DNA of 64,000 nucleotides from a bacterium (GCA_021802115.1 JAKABA010000007.1:1-64000), one strand, 5' to 3'; counted from the first letter of the stretch, positions 32,813-41,729 are shown. Translations and numbers: made by a program. The notes: generated by a model not told the origin, from the sequence alone.

Positions 32813-33909
32813 GCGGCGCTCCCCGGCCCGAAACCGGCAGCCTCCAGGATCCGATCGAGCTCCGCAGGAGTGCCCGCGGCCGCGACCGAGGTGGCGTCTG
32901 CAGGGCTCAGGTCGAGCTGTTCCGCAGCCCCGCTCAGCACCACCAACCACCTGCCGCCGGCCCGCGTGCGGGCGGCCTCCCGGGCGGCGGCAAGGGTGGC
33001 CAGGCCCTCCCACGACGTGGCCACTCCATGCCGCTCGCCAAGGGCCAGGACTTCTTCCATCTCGGCCCGACCAATTCGCCAACCCCAACCCGCGCTCTCC
33101 CTGACCGCCCGCCTCACCCGCGGTGCCAGCCGGCTTCGCCTGGTGCCGAGGTCGCCCACTCCGGAAGCCGCCAAGCGCTGGGCTCGCGGGTACCAGGCCC
33201 TGGTCAGCTCGCCGCCCGGGGCGGCCTCCACCAGGTGCATCCGGGGCCGTTCCGAAGCGGCCAGAAGGAGCTTGAACCCGTCCGCCAGGCCGAGCACGGT
33301 GGCGCCACTGTTGGCGAATGCGAAGACGTCCTGCCAGGGCCCCTGCGGCACCAGCTCGGCGGCGATCCCGCGGTAGGCGGCCGATCCCAGCGGGTTGGTA
33401 GAGGTGCGCAGGTCGGCCATCCCCCAGGACGTCACCGCATGGTGCAACAGGGCGACCGGGTGCTCGCTGACGACCACCAGTTGGGGCTGTCGGAGCAGGG
33501 CGGACAGCTTCACCGCAGCGGTGCGGGGCGAGACCAGGCTGAGCAACCGGATCCCCGCCAGGGAGCAGTAGGCGGCCGCCGCCACCGCCGCATTGCCGGA
33601 GGAGGAGATGACCGCCTGTGAGATCCCGCGGGCCTTGAGGTCCGAGACCATGAGCCCGAGGCTGCGCGCCTTGTGCGAGCCCGTGGGGGAGATGTCCTCC
33701 CGCTTCAGCCACAGCTCCGCGATCCCGAGCTCGAGGCCCAGCGCCCGGGCCGCCTGGAGCGGGGTCCAGCCCTCTCCCAAGCTCAGCCGGGCTGGGCTGG
33801 GTACACTCGCCTGGAACAGGCCGGCGTGACCCCACTGCCCGGGGCCGGGCCTGGCATCAGGGGTGGGCATGGAGGAGGAGAGGATTGGCACCAGCGCCCG
33901 ATCTGGCAC
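32809..33909 (-). CDS. PLP-dependent threonine-synthase-like enzyme
   Basis: A fold-type II PLP enzyme of 366 residues. LGEGWTPL near residue 45 and the Schiff-base Lys80 in EDISPTGSHKARSL match threonine synthase, cysteate synthase and diaminopropionate lyase relatives; SSSGNAAVAAAA binds the PLP phosphate. GTG 33909 is used, but ATG 33870 is an alternative that removes the overlap with the divergent LysW-like gene. It is coupled to the ATP-grasp gene. Beta-replacement or elimination on phospho-serine or phospho-homoserine is expected; the product is unknown. Confidence 0.82.
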   Translation of the reverse strand: MPDRALVPILSSSMPTPDARPGPGQWGHAGLFQASVPSPARLSLGEGWTPLQAARALGLELGIAELWLKREDISPTGSHKARSLGLMVSDLKARGISQAVISSSGNAAVAAAAYCSLAGIRLLSLVSPRTAAVKLSALLRQPQLVVVSEHPVALLHHAVTSWGMADLRTSTNPLGSAAYRGIAAELVPQGPWQDVFAFANSGATVLGLADGFKLLLAASERPRMHLVEAAPGGELTRAWYPRAQRLAASGVGDLGTRRSRLAPRVRRAVRESAGWGWRIGRAEMEEVLALGERHGVATSWEGLATLAAAREAARTRAGGRWLVVLSGAAEQLDLSPADATSVAAAGTPAELDRILEAAGFGPGSAA

Positions 33910-34058
33910 GCGAATGTCCCGACTGTGGAGCCGAACTGGACCTCACCGAGGCGGAGGAGGTGGGCGACCTGGTCGACTGCCCGAATTGTGGAGCTGCCTT
34001 CGAGGTGGTGGCCCTGGAGCCGTTCACGCTGGCCCCGTTCGTCGACGAGGAGAAGTAG
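33885..34058 (+). CDS. LysW-like amino-group carrier protein
   Basis: A 57-residue acidic zinc-ribbon protein on the strand opposite its neighbours. Two CPxC knuckles (Cys11/Cys14 and Cys32/Cys35) flank LDLTEAEEVGDLVD, and FEVVALEPFTLAP follows, the layout of LysW/ArgW carriers that hold aminoadipate or glutamate on their C-terminus during lysine, ornithine and some natural-product synthesis. The usual EDWGE C-terminal tail is missing: the protein ends DEEK, so the attachment site would differ. TTG 33885 has an excellent AGGAGGAGAGGA site immediately upstream. Its 3' end overlaps the MurD-like gene by 35 bases. The neighbouring ATP-grasp and Mur-type ligases are plausible partners. Confidence 0.75.
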   Translation: MAPAPDLARECPDCGAELDLTEAEEVGDLVDCPNCGAAFEVVALEPFTLAPFVDEEK

Positions 34059-35577
34059 AGAGGCGGCGCACCGCCTGCCGAAATCCGCCCGCCTGATAGT
34101 TCGCCGAGAAGAAGCCCGGGCAGGCGGGCGAGAGCAGGATGGCATCGCCAGGTCGGGCCAGCTCCCGCGCGATCCTGACGGCGCTTTCCAGATCTCCGGT
34201 CAGGCGCACAGACTCGCCGGCCCCCATCTGCGTGATTGCCCCCAGGAGCCGATCCGACCCCGCTCCGGGAAGCAGCACCACCGCCGCCAGCGAGCGTCCG
34301 ACCTGGTCCGCCAGCTGGTCGAAGTCGATTCCCTTGTCCTGGCCCCCCGCGATCAGGACGCAGGGGCGCCCGATCGTGCGCAGCGCGGCCACGGTCGACT
34401 GGGGAGTGGTGCTGGAGAGGTCGTCGTAGTAGTCGACTCCCGCCTCCTGCCAGACCAGCTGGATGCGGTGAGCGAGGGTTCCGAAGGTCTCCAGCCCCCC
34501 GGCCAACTGGGGCAGCAGCTCTGGCCGGAACCCGTCCAGGCCGGCGCAGATGGCCACCGCCGCCCTCACGTTAGCCAGGTTGTGGGCGCCTCGCAGGCGC
34601 AGGCGATCGATCTCCAGCACCAGGGCTCGATCGCCGTGCCTGGTCAGCCAGACCGCGCCCGCCTCCTCGAAGCTTCCGTCGCAGGTTTCGAGCCCGGCCG
34701 GGGCGGTGGCGAAGCGGAGCTCCCTGATGCCCTCCCTCACGGGGCCGGTGCCGAGGCTGATCGGGTCGTCTCCGTTGCGAACCGCGACCCGGCATCCGGG
34801 CAGGTCGAAGATGCGACGCTTGCAGGCGATGTAGCCGGCCATCCCGGAGTGCTCCTCGAGGTGGTTCGGGGTGATGTTGGTGATCGCGGCCAGCCCTGGC
34901 GCGCGATCCATCTGGAGCAGCTGGCGGTTGGAGATCTCCAGCACCAGACAGCCCGCACCCAGCTCGTCCCGCGCCACCTGCTCCAGGGCCTGGCGATTGT
35001 GCCGGTCGTTGCCGGCCAGCCAGACCTCGGGGAACATCTGGGAGTGGGAGAGGGCGGCCGCCACCAGGGCTGCGGTGGTGGACTTGCCGTGGCTGCCGGT
35101 GATCCCCACCACCGGGCCGCTGGCCAGGTCCAGATAGGCCTGGATCAGGGAATAGAAGGCCCGCCCCTCGTCCCGCAGCTGACGCAGCTTGAGATTGGCC
35201 TCTTGCATGAACCAGGCCTGAGTCGGAATCAGCAGCGCCGAGTCCTCGATCCCCGCCAGATACTCCCGTCCCAGGTGGAGCCCGGCTAGGCCGCTCAGGA
35301 GCTGTTCCAGGTTGGCCTGACGGGCCCGCTCAGGCACCCCCGCGTGGGCCAGATGGTGGGCCCGGCGGAGCCGTTCCAGGTCGGGCTGGAGATCGTGGCC
35401 GACCACATTGGTGAAGCCCGCTGCCAGCAGGTAGCCGGCCATCTCGCCGCCTTCGATACTTGCCACGCCGATCACGTCGACGCGCTGCCCTCGCAGGTCC
35501 CGAAGGGCCGGGGGCAGGCGCAGCGCGCCGAGTGCCGCCCGAGGGGTCGGGCTGGCGGCGGGGGCCGGGGGGTTCAC
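34024..35577 (-). CDS. MurD-like Mur ligase
   Basis: A 517-residue three-domain Mur ligase. The P-loop is GITGSHGKSTTA, followed by NITPNHLEEH, GAHNLANVRAA, HRIQLVW, GGQDKGIDF and LLSPACPGF, all MurD landmarks. However, MurD's NDSKATN loop reads DDLSSTT, and PDHLDRH reads PNHLEEH, so the acceptor site is altered. The gene is ~60 residues longer than E. coli MurD and lies away from any division/cell-wall cluster. It may add an amino acid to a substrate other than UDP-MurNAc-Ala, though a genuine divergent MurD cannot be excluded. It is ten bases downstream of the NlpC/P60 gene. Confidence 0.83.
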   Translation of the reverse strand: MNPPAPAASPTPRAALGALRLPPALRDLRGQRVDVIGVASIEGGEMAGYLLAAGFTNVVGHDLQPDLERLRRAHHLAHAGVPERARQANLEQLLSGLAGLHLGREYLAGIEDSALLIPTQAWFMQEANLKLRQLRDEGRAFYSLIQAYLDLASGPVVGITGSHGKSTTAALVAAALSHSQMFPEVWLAGNDRHNRQALEQVARDELGAGCLVLEISNRQLLQMDRAPGLAAITNITPNHLEEHSGMAGYIACKRRIFDLPGCRVAVRNGDDPISLGTGPVREGIRELRFATAPAGLETCDGSFEEAGAVWLTRHGDRALVLEIDRLRLRGAHNLANVRAAVAICAGLDGFRPELLPQLAGGLETFGTLAHRIQLVWQEAGVDYYDDLSSTTPQSTVAALRTIGRPCVLIAGGQDKGIDFDQLADQVGRSLAAVVLLPGAGSDRLLGAITQMGAGESVRLTGDLESAVRIARELARPGDAILLSPACPGFFSANYQAGGFRQAVRRLSTSPRRRTGPA

Positions 35578-35587
35578 CCAGTGAAGA

Positions 35588-36466
35588 TTACCGCCCCGGA
35601 GCCACGCCTCCAGGCAGGCGGCGCACGCTCAGGACCCGATAGCGGCGCTCGAAGTCGGCCAGGGGCTCGCGCCGTACGCGGCTGCGCTCGCTGCAGGCGT
35701 GGAGCACCTCTCCCGGGCCTAGCACCAGGGCCACGTGACTCAAGCGCCGCGGTCCCCGGCTGATCGCCCCCACCAGGTCGGCCGGCTGGAGCTCCTCACG
35801 ACCCACCCTGGTCCCCACCCGGCGCTGCGCCCGGCTGTTGCGCGGCAGCAGGACGCCTTGGGTGAGGAAAGCCCGCCAGAGCAGCCCCGAGCAGTCCATG
35901 CCAGTGGCTCCGGTCCCGCCCCAGACGTACGGTTGACCCTCGTAACTCAGCGCCGCGGCCAGCACCCGCTCGGGGCTCCAACTTGCCTCACCCTGGGTGA
36001 TGTCGACTGGCGGATCTCCCGCCGATGAGGGCGGGCCCAGGCGGTAGCCGCCGTCCCGGGCCACCCACCCCAGGGCGTGGCCCGGAGCCCTCACCAGGAA
36101 ATGGCCGGCGCGGATGGCGATCACCTCAGCTGGGGGATCCCCGGGAAGCAGCTGGGTGACTCGCTCCGGCTCGGCTCCTGGCTCGGGGGGCGTCCGCCAG
36201 ACGTTGAGGGCGGGCGCCCCCGCATGCAGGCCGACACGGGCCCTGCGCTCCGCCAGCACCAGCAGGCGAGCCCTCGCTGCCGGCCAGAGCTCGGCCAGCC
36301 GCGCCCTCACCTGGTCCGCCTGACCAGGGGTGGCGACCCAGCCCTGAAGGCCCTGGGGCACCACGGTCAGGTCCATCAGTGGAGGCGCTCCATAGCGCTG
36401 GGCGGCCTCCTCCCGGAGGCCCTCCAGTGCCGTCAGCAGCGCGGGCGGGGCGGTGGCGGGGTTCAC
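35588..36466 (-). CDS. NlpC/P60-type cysteine peptidase
   Basis: A 292-residue protein with N-terminal SH3-like segments (~95-165) and a C-terminal NlpC/P60 domain. The catalytic Cys192 is in GMDCSGLLWRAF, preceded by YVWGGTGATG, and the catalytic His is in LSHVALVLG. These enzymes cut gamma-D-Glu-diaminopimelate or related peptide bonds in peptidoglycan. No signal peptide is seen, which is unusual for a wall hydrolase and compatible with a cytoplasmic peptide-recycling or amidase role. GTG 36466 overlaps the stop of the DUF1444-like gene (GTGA). Confidence 0.85.
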   Translation of the reverse strand: MNPATAPPALLTALEGLREEAAQRYGAPPLMDLTVVPQGLQGWVATPGQADQVRARLAELWPAARARLLVLAERRARVGLHAGAPALNVWRTPPEPGAEPERVTQLLPGDPPAEVIAIRAGHFLVRAPGHALGWVARDGGYRLGPPSSAGDPPVDITQGEASWSPERVLAAALSYEGQPYVWGGTGATGMDCSGLLWRAFLTQGVLLPRNSRAQRRVGTRVGREELQPADLVGAISRGPRRLSHVALVLGPGEVLHACSERSRVRREPLADFERRYRVLSVRRLPGGVAPGR

Positions 36467-37341
36467 GACTCCCCCAGCCCCAGGAGCTGGCGCCAGCCCG
36501 ACCACGGGCGTCGCGGCCAAGCCTCGGCGGGATGGAGCTCCAGGCTGTGCCCGTCGGTCAGCAGCAGGTAGGGGATGAGTGGGCTGTCCGCCATGCCATA
36601 GAGGCGGCGGGCGACGTGACGGAGCTGCTGCGGCTGAGAGCCCTCTCCGATCGCCGCCACCAGGGTGCCCCGGTCCGGCACCAGGAGGGTGGCGGTGCCC
36701 TGGCCTCGCTCCGCCACCGCCCTCAGGAAGGGGTGCACCAGCAGGAGGCTGCTGGAGAAGAGCACGTCGTGGCGGAAGATCCAGCGGCCCTGGCGGGGGG
36801 TAGTCGCCAACTGCTGCTCCCAACGCTGCAGCCGCACCGCCGTGTTGTGGTCGGAGCGACGCACCAGCTCGGCCTCGTCGAGGCCCGCCTCCGCCGCCTG
36901 CTTTTGGGACACTCCCCGCATGATCTCGCCGGGAAGGGCTTCCGACACGAAGGCCAGCAGGCCCCCCGGAAGCTCCCTGGTCAGCAGCTCATCCGCGCGG
37001 GGGTAGCGGCTGATCACCTTCCGGGTGCGCACACACCACACCAGGGCCTCTGGGTCGGGCACCTCACCCTCCGGCATCGGGGCCGCCTCAGCGGCACTGA
37101 GCCTGGGGCCGGCAGCCTGCACGAAGCGCAGGATCTCGGCCGGGGCCAGCGATCCCGGCGCCGACGTCGCCTGGTAGAGGGTGGTCAGGGACAGTGAGAG
37201 CCGGGCCTGGTCCTTCCGGGCGGAGATGGCAAAGCCCTGGTCCGCGGCCTGGAAGTCCCAACTGGGGTAGCGGGACCGCAGCTGGTTCACCAGTCGCTCC
37301 GAGAACTGCTGCCGGGATGGGTCGAGGGGGGATGCCGACAT
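36463..37341 (-). CDS. DUF1444-like conserved hypothetical protein
   Basis: A 292-residue cytoplasmic protein. Segments VWCVRTRKVISRYPRADELL, LLAFVSEALPGEIMRGVSQ and ATLLVPDRGTLVAAIGEG follow the order seen in DUF1444 (YtpQ-like) proteins, a family without known function. It sits between the vWA gene (three-base gap) and the NlpC/P60 gene (overlap), so it is very probably part of the same functional unit. The family assignment is tentative. Confidence 0.65.
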   Translation of the reverse strand: MSASPLDPSRQQFSERLVNQLRSRYPSWDFQAADQGFAISARKDQARLSLSLTTLYQATSAPGSLAPAEILRFVQAAGPRLSAAEAAPMPEGEVPDPEALVWCVRTRKVISRYPRADELLTRELPGGLLAFVSEALPGEIMRGVSQKQAAEAGLDEAELVRRSDHNTAVRLQRWEQQLATTPRQGRWIFRHDVLFSSSLLLVHPFLRAVAERGQGTATLLVPDRGTLVAAIGEGSQPQQLRHVARRLYGMADSPLIPYLLLTDGHSLELHPAEAWPRRPWSGWRQLLGLGES

Positions 37342-37344
37342 CGC

Positions 37345-39369
37345 TCAGGCGGGGCGTGCCCGCGAGCTGACATAGTCCACCAGGACGTAGTCACCCAGCC
37401 GGTCGGGGCTGACAAAGAAGGCCCGGCCGCGGTTTAGTCGCGTGATCTGGTTCACGAACTGGACCAGGAAGCTGTTGCTCTCCAGCATGAAGGTGTTGAT
37501 GACGATCTTCTCCTGGGTGCAGCGCCTGACCTCCAGCAGCGTCTTCTGAAAGGTCTCCGGCAGGGGCGGGTAGAAGAACACCGCCCGGTCGCCCTCCATA
37601 TGGGCGGTGGGCTCACCGTCCGACACGATGATGATCTGGCGGTTGCCCCCACGGTGGCGGTTGAGCAGGCGCCGGGCCAGCATCAGCCCGTGTTGCATGT
37701 TGGTGCCGTACACGTACTCGCTGTAGGAGAGTTCCGCCAGCGCGCCCGGGGCGATCTCGCGGGCGTAGTCGGAGAATCCCACCACGTAGAGACTGTCGCG
37801 GGGGAACTGGCTGCGGATCAGGGCGTCCAGTCCCAGGGCCATCTTCTTGGCGGCGTAGAAGTAGCCCCGCAGCGGCATGCTCCGGCTCATGTCCAGCATC
37901 AGCACGGTGCTGGCGGTCACCGTCTGTTCCGGCCGCACCACCTCGAAGTCCTCGGTCAGCAGGTGCAGCGGGGGTCGCGCCTCGCCCCTGCGGACCGCGT
38001 TCATCAGGGTCCGTTCCACATCCAGCGTGAAGGGATCACCGAACTCGTAGATCTTGCTCTCCTCACCGCGGTCGCCGCCACTGCCGGGACGGTCCACCCG
38101 ATGGCCGCCGAAGCGATCGCGCCGCAGGTTCTGGAAGATGTCGCGGAGGGCCTTCTGGCCGATCCTGCGCACTCCCGAAGGGGTCAGCTCGAGGCCCTGG
38201 TCGCCCCGGCGCAGCTGCCCGTTGCGCTCCATCTCCTGCAGCAGCTGCTGGATCCGGCGCACGCTGGCGGCCGCCTCCGGGCCGAGCTCGGAGTCCAGCT
38301 GCTCGAGCAGCTCCAAGGACATCTCCTGCCCGTCGGCGGCGCGGCTCAGGCCGCGTTCCAGCGCCTCCAGCCGTTGCAGGCGGGCCATCATGTCCAGGGC
38401 TTCCGGGAAGCTGAGCTCCTCGGCCCCTGAGAAGCCGAAGCGGCTGCCCAGGCCGTCGCCGGGCGCCAGCCGCCCGATCAGCTGGGCGAGCTGCTCAAGT
38501 TCGGCCTGAAGCGCCTCATCGGACAGGGCGCCCTCGAGCATCTCCTGGAGCTGCTGGCGCGCCCCCGGTGACATCGACTTCAGCAACGAGTCCAGTTCCG
38601 CCATGCGTCGTTGCAACTGCTCGAGGAACTCCTCCAGGGTCTGGGGGCGATCGGGGAAGAGGTCGCCCCACTTGGCCATGAACTGGTCGTAGCCAGGGGG
38701 CTCGCCGCGCAGGTGGCGGGCCAGCATGGCGTTGAGGTCCGCCATCATGGCGCGCATCTGGGCCATCTGCTCCGGCCCCATCTGCTGCATGCTCTGGCCC
38801 AGCTGCTGGAAGTGCGATTCCGCCAGATTGCGCCGGAGTTCGGCCAGCAGCTCCCGGAAGTCGGCCTCGGCCCCGGGATCCATGAACTCGTAGTTCTGAA
38901 GCTCCCCAATCGCCGACCCGGGCTCGGGGGGCAGCTGGTCGAGCTGGCTCAGCCGGCTGCTGGCGGTCCGTTGCGCCAGAGATCCAGCGGGCTCACCTCG
39001 GGCTTGCTCCAGGCGCTCCCCCAGGGTCTCTCGCTCGCGCTTCACGATCCCGTCGAGGCGCTCGGCTATGTCCTGGAACAGTCCTTCCAGGTTGTAGCGC
39101 CTCAGCTGCTGCTGGCGGCGCTGCCGGATCTGCTCCAGCAGCCCATCCAACCCCGGCAGCCGCCTACCCTGCGGATCCTTGAAGCCCTGGCTCAGCAGCC
39201 GCCGCAGGGCGGACTCAAAGTCCCAGCCATGGAAGACATCCTCGGCCAGCCGGGAGAACACCTCGTCGGCGGCGGGGAAGTCCCCCTCCTGGCTGCCGTC
39301 CCACCGGCTGTAACGCTGGCGTGCGGACGGCACCGCGCGCCCCTCAGCTGGCGTAGACGGCGGTGCCAT
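37345..39369 (-). CDS. Large vWA-domain protein, partner of the adjacent AAA+ ATPase
   Basis: A 674-residue cytoplasmic protein. The first ~440 residues are mostly helical, with Gln/Glu/Arg-rich stretches likely to form coiled coils (~60-130, ~150-330). The C-terminal vWA domain has an intact MIDAS (DMSRS from Asp493, TNMQHG, VSDGEP). It resembles Mg-chelatase D/CoxE-like subunits that dock on an AAA+ ring. ATG 39369 overlaps the ATPase gene by 26 bases; GTG 39330, with GAGGGG six bases before it, is an equally good start. Confidence 0.9.
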   Translation of the reverse strand: MAPPSTPAEGRAVPSARQRYSRWDGSQEGDFPAADEVFSRLAEDVFHGWDFESALRRLLSQGFKDPQGRRLPGLDGLLEQIRQRRQQQLRRYNLEGLFQDIAERLDGIVKRERETLGERLEQARGEPAGSLAQRTASSRLSQLDQLPPEPGSAIGELQNYEFMDPGAEADFRELLAELRRNLAESHFQQLGQSMQQMGPEQMAQMRAMMADLNAMLARHLRGEPPGYDQFMAKWGDLFPDRPQTLEEFLEQLQRRMAELDSLLKSMSPGARQQLQEMLEGALSDEALQAELEQLAQLIGRLAPGDGLGSRFGFSGAEELSFPEALDMMARLQRLEALERGLSRAADGQEMSLELLEQLDSELGPEAAASVRRIQQLLQEMERNGQLRRGDQGLELTPSGVRRIGQKALRDIFQNLRRDRFGGHRVDRPGSGGDRGEESKIYEFGDPFTLDVERTLMNAVRRGEARPPLHLLTEDFEVVRPEQTVTASTVLMLDMSRSMPLRGYFYAAKKMALGLDALIRSQFPRDSLYVVGFSDYAREIAPGALAELSYSEYVYGTNMQHGLMLARRLLNRHRGGNRQIIIVSDGEPTAHMEGDRAVFFYPPLPETFQKTLLEVRRCTQEKIVINTFMLESNSFLVQFVNQITRLNRGRAFFVSPDRLGDYVLVDYVSSRARPA

Positions 39370-40738
39370 CCACCGAGGTCTTGTTGAGCCGCTTGGCCAG
39401 GTGCAGGCCCTCCAGCACCAGCTCCAGGGCGGCGGCCACCGAGGCGGGCTGGTTGGGCTCGTCGAGGTCGGCCAGGATGCGGGCCGTCTCGGGCAGTGAG
39501 CTCGCCATCTGGAGGTAGCGTGCGGCGGGGATCCTCTCGCCGGTCTCCAGGCTCAGGCCCTGCTCGAACCGGGCCAGCAGAGGGGCGAACTCCTGCAGTG
39601 AGAAGTGGTGGCGAAAGACGGTGCCGATGGCGCCGCGGACCAGCTTCTGGAGCACGACCTGGTCGTCCCCTTCCTCCCAGGTCTCCAGCTCGAGCTTGCC
39701 CGAGGTGGAGGCGGCCAGGGCCACCAGGTCGCTGATCCGCGGCACCGCCTCGGGTTCACCGAGCTGGATCGCGCGCCGAATCGAGTTGGCGCACATGGTC
39801 TCGAAGTTGGCTATGGAGAGCCGCACCGACACCCCGGAGCGCTGGTTTATCTGGGCGGTGTGGCGGGCCAGCTGGGAGATCTCGGCCACCAGTTCGCGCA
39901 TGTAGGCGGGCACATGAAGGTTGACCCCCAGGCCCTCGAACGAAGCCCCCTCCTGCTCGATGATCTCCGCCTCCTGGGCGCCGGAGCGGGGATAGTGGGT
40001 CCGGATCTGGGCCCCGAAGCGGTCCTTGAGGGGCGTGATGATGCGGCCCCTGTTGGTGTAGTCCTCGGGATTGGCGGTGGCCACCACCATCACGTCCAGC
40101 GGCAGCCGCACCTGGAAGCCCCGGATCTGGACGTCGCGCTCCTCCATGATGTTGAGCAGTCCCACCTGGATCCGCTCCGCCAGGTCGGGCAGCTCGTTGA
40201 TGGCGAAGATGCCGCGATTGACCCGCGGAAGCAGGCCGTAGTGGATGGTCAGCTCGTCCGCCAGATAGCGACCCTCGGCCACCCGGATGGGGTCGACCTC
40301 TCCTATGAGGTCGGCGATGGAGGTGTCGGGCGTGGCCAGCTTCTCCCCGAAGCGGCGGTCGCGGGCGACCCACTCGATCGGGGTGGCGTCGCCGAGGTCG
40401 GCGACCAGGTCCCTACCCAAGCGGCTGATGGGTGCGTAGGGATGATCGTGGACCTCGCTGCCGGCGACGATCGGGAGCTGCTCATCCAGCAGCGATGTCA
40501 GGGCCCGGATCAGGCGCGACTTGGCCTGCCCGCGCTCGCCCAGGAAGATGATGTCCTGGCCCGCCAGGATGGCGTTCTCAACCTGCGGCACCACCGTCTC
40601 CTGGTACCCGATCAGGCCCTCGAACAGGGGCTGCCCCGAGCGCAGGGCAGCCATCAGGTTGTCCCGCAGCTCCTCCCGGACCGAGCGCATCCGGTACTCG
40701 CTGCCCCGTAGTTCACCAAGGGTCCTAGGCAGCGGCAC
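39344..40738 (-). CDS. MoxR/Mg-chelatase-like AAA+ ATPase
   Basis: A 464-residue ATPase. Walker A is GERGQAKS (67-74); the Walker B region reads GIFAINELPDL, with Asn where Asp is standard, as I recall for this subfamily, and VVATANPEDYTNRGRIITPLKDRF forms sensor 1 and the following helix. It pairs with the vWA gene downstream, as BchI does with BchD, but no tetrapyrrole genes are present. It heads the leftward gene string; TATAGT at 40799-40794 could be its -10 box. Its presumed clients are proteins of the following genes. Confidence 0.92.
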   Translation of the reverse strand: MPLPRTLGELRGSEYRMRSVREELRDNLMAALRSGQPLFEGLIGYQETVVPQVENAILAGQDIIFLGERGQAKSRLIRALTSLLDEQLPIVAGSEVHDHPYAPISRLGRDLVADLGDATPIEWVARDRRFGEKLATPDTSIADLIGEVDPIRVAEGRYLADELTIHYGLLPRVNRGIFAINELPDLAERIQVGLLNIMEERDVQIRGFQVRLPLDVMVVATANPEDYTNRGRIITPLKDRFGAQIRTHYPRSGAQEAEIIEQEGASFEGLGVNLHVPAYMRELVAEISQLARHTAQINQRSGVSVRLSIANFETMCANSIRRAIQLGEPEAVPRISDLVALAASTSGKLELETWEEGDDQVVLQKLVRGAIGTVFRHHFSLQEFAPLLARFEQGLSLETGERIPAARYLQMASSLPETARILADLDEPNQPASVAAALELVLEGLHLAKRLNKTSVDGTAVYAS

Positions 40739-40901
40739 CAGGGCGACCTAGGCCCCCGACCTGGCGGGGAGCGTCATGGGTCCACTATAGCCGCCCCCGG
40801 ACCGGCCTCCCCCCGGGCGGTCCTGGAGCCGTGTTGGTTCCACCCGGCAAGGTGCAGCCGGCGGCCGGGCTCCGCACGTCGCCCGCCTCATCGGCGAAGC
40901 T

Positions 40902-41714
40902 ATGCCGATGCCTGACTCCAGCCCTGTCGGCGCTCTCCCTTGCCCCCCCGAACATGGTGCCCCCAGGGTGGCCGCCGCCCGCGATAGCGCGCCCTTCAAC
41001 GTGCGCTTCGGTTGGGGAGAGATGGGGGCCCAGGCCCTGGTCCCCGGGTCGGACGTGGTGGTGGTCGTGGACGTGATCACCTTCACCACCGCGGTGACGG
41101 TCGCCGTCGAGCGCGACTGCGCCATCTATCCTCACTCCTGGGACCAGGAGGCGGCGGCCAAGCTGGCCCGACAGGTGGGCGCCGAGCTCGCCGTCGGGCG
41201 CTCTCAGGTGGGGCCGAAGACTCCCTACTCGCTCTCGCCTGCCACTCTCAGCCGGGCTCCTCACGGGACCTCGATCGTTCTGCCCTCGCCCAACGGGTCG
41301 GCGGTGGCGGCGGCCGCCGCCGAGAGCGGCGCTCAGGTGGTGGCCGGCTCGCTGCGAAACGCCTTCGCGGTGGCTCGCTTCGCTCGCCGCCACGCTGGGG
41401 TGATCTCGGTGATCGCTGCCGGGGAGCGCTGGCCCGATCGCAGCCTCGACCCCGCGCTGGAGGATCTGGTCGGCGCCGGCGCGATCATCGACGGACTCCG
41501 CCGGCGTCGGCGATCCCCGGAGGCTCAGGCCGCCGCCGCGGTCTACCTGCAGGCGCGCCGCCGCGGACTGCGCCGCACCTTGCAGGAGTCGGTCTCCGGC
41601 CGCGAGCAGATCGAGCGGGGATACGCCGGGGAGCTTGACTGGGCGGCCGCGCTCAACGTCTCCTCGGCGGTGCCGGTGCTCCGTGCCGGGGCCTTCAGGC
41701 GCGAGCCGAGGTAG
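40902..41714 (+). CDS. 2-phosphosulfolactate phosphatase (ComB) family protein
   Basis: A 270-residue (or, from GTG 40968, 248-residue) protein of the ComB family: DVVVVVDVITFTTAVTVAVERDC near residue 50-70, LPSPNGSAV, GSLRNAFAVA and VIAAGERW are the ordered family blocks, acidic residues binding Mg2+. In methanogens ComB dephosphorylates phosphosulfolactate for coenzyme M; bacterial homologues are widespread and mostly unassigned. It is divergent from the MoxR/vWA string and stands alone. Confidence 0.8.
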   Translation: MPMPDSSPVGALPCPPEHGAPRVAAARDSAPFNVRFGWGEMGAQALVPGSDVVVVVDVITFTTAVTVAVERDCAIYPHSWDQEAAAKLARQVGAELAVGRSQVGPKTPYSLSPATLSRAPHGTSIVLPSPNGSAVAAAAAESGAQVVAGSLRNAFAVARFARRHAGVISVIAAGERWPDRSLDPALEDLVGAGAIIDGLRRRRRSPEAQAAAAVYLQARRRGLRRTLQESVSGREQIERGYAGELDWAAALNVSSAVPVLRAGAFRREPR

Positions 41715-41729
41715 TTTGCTCGGGCCCGG

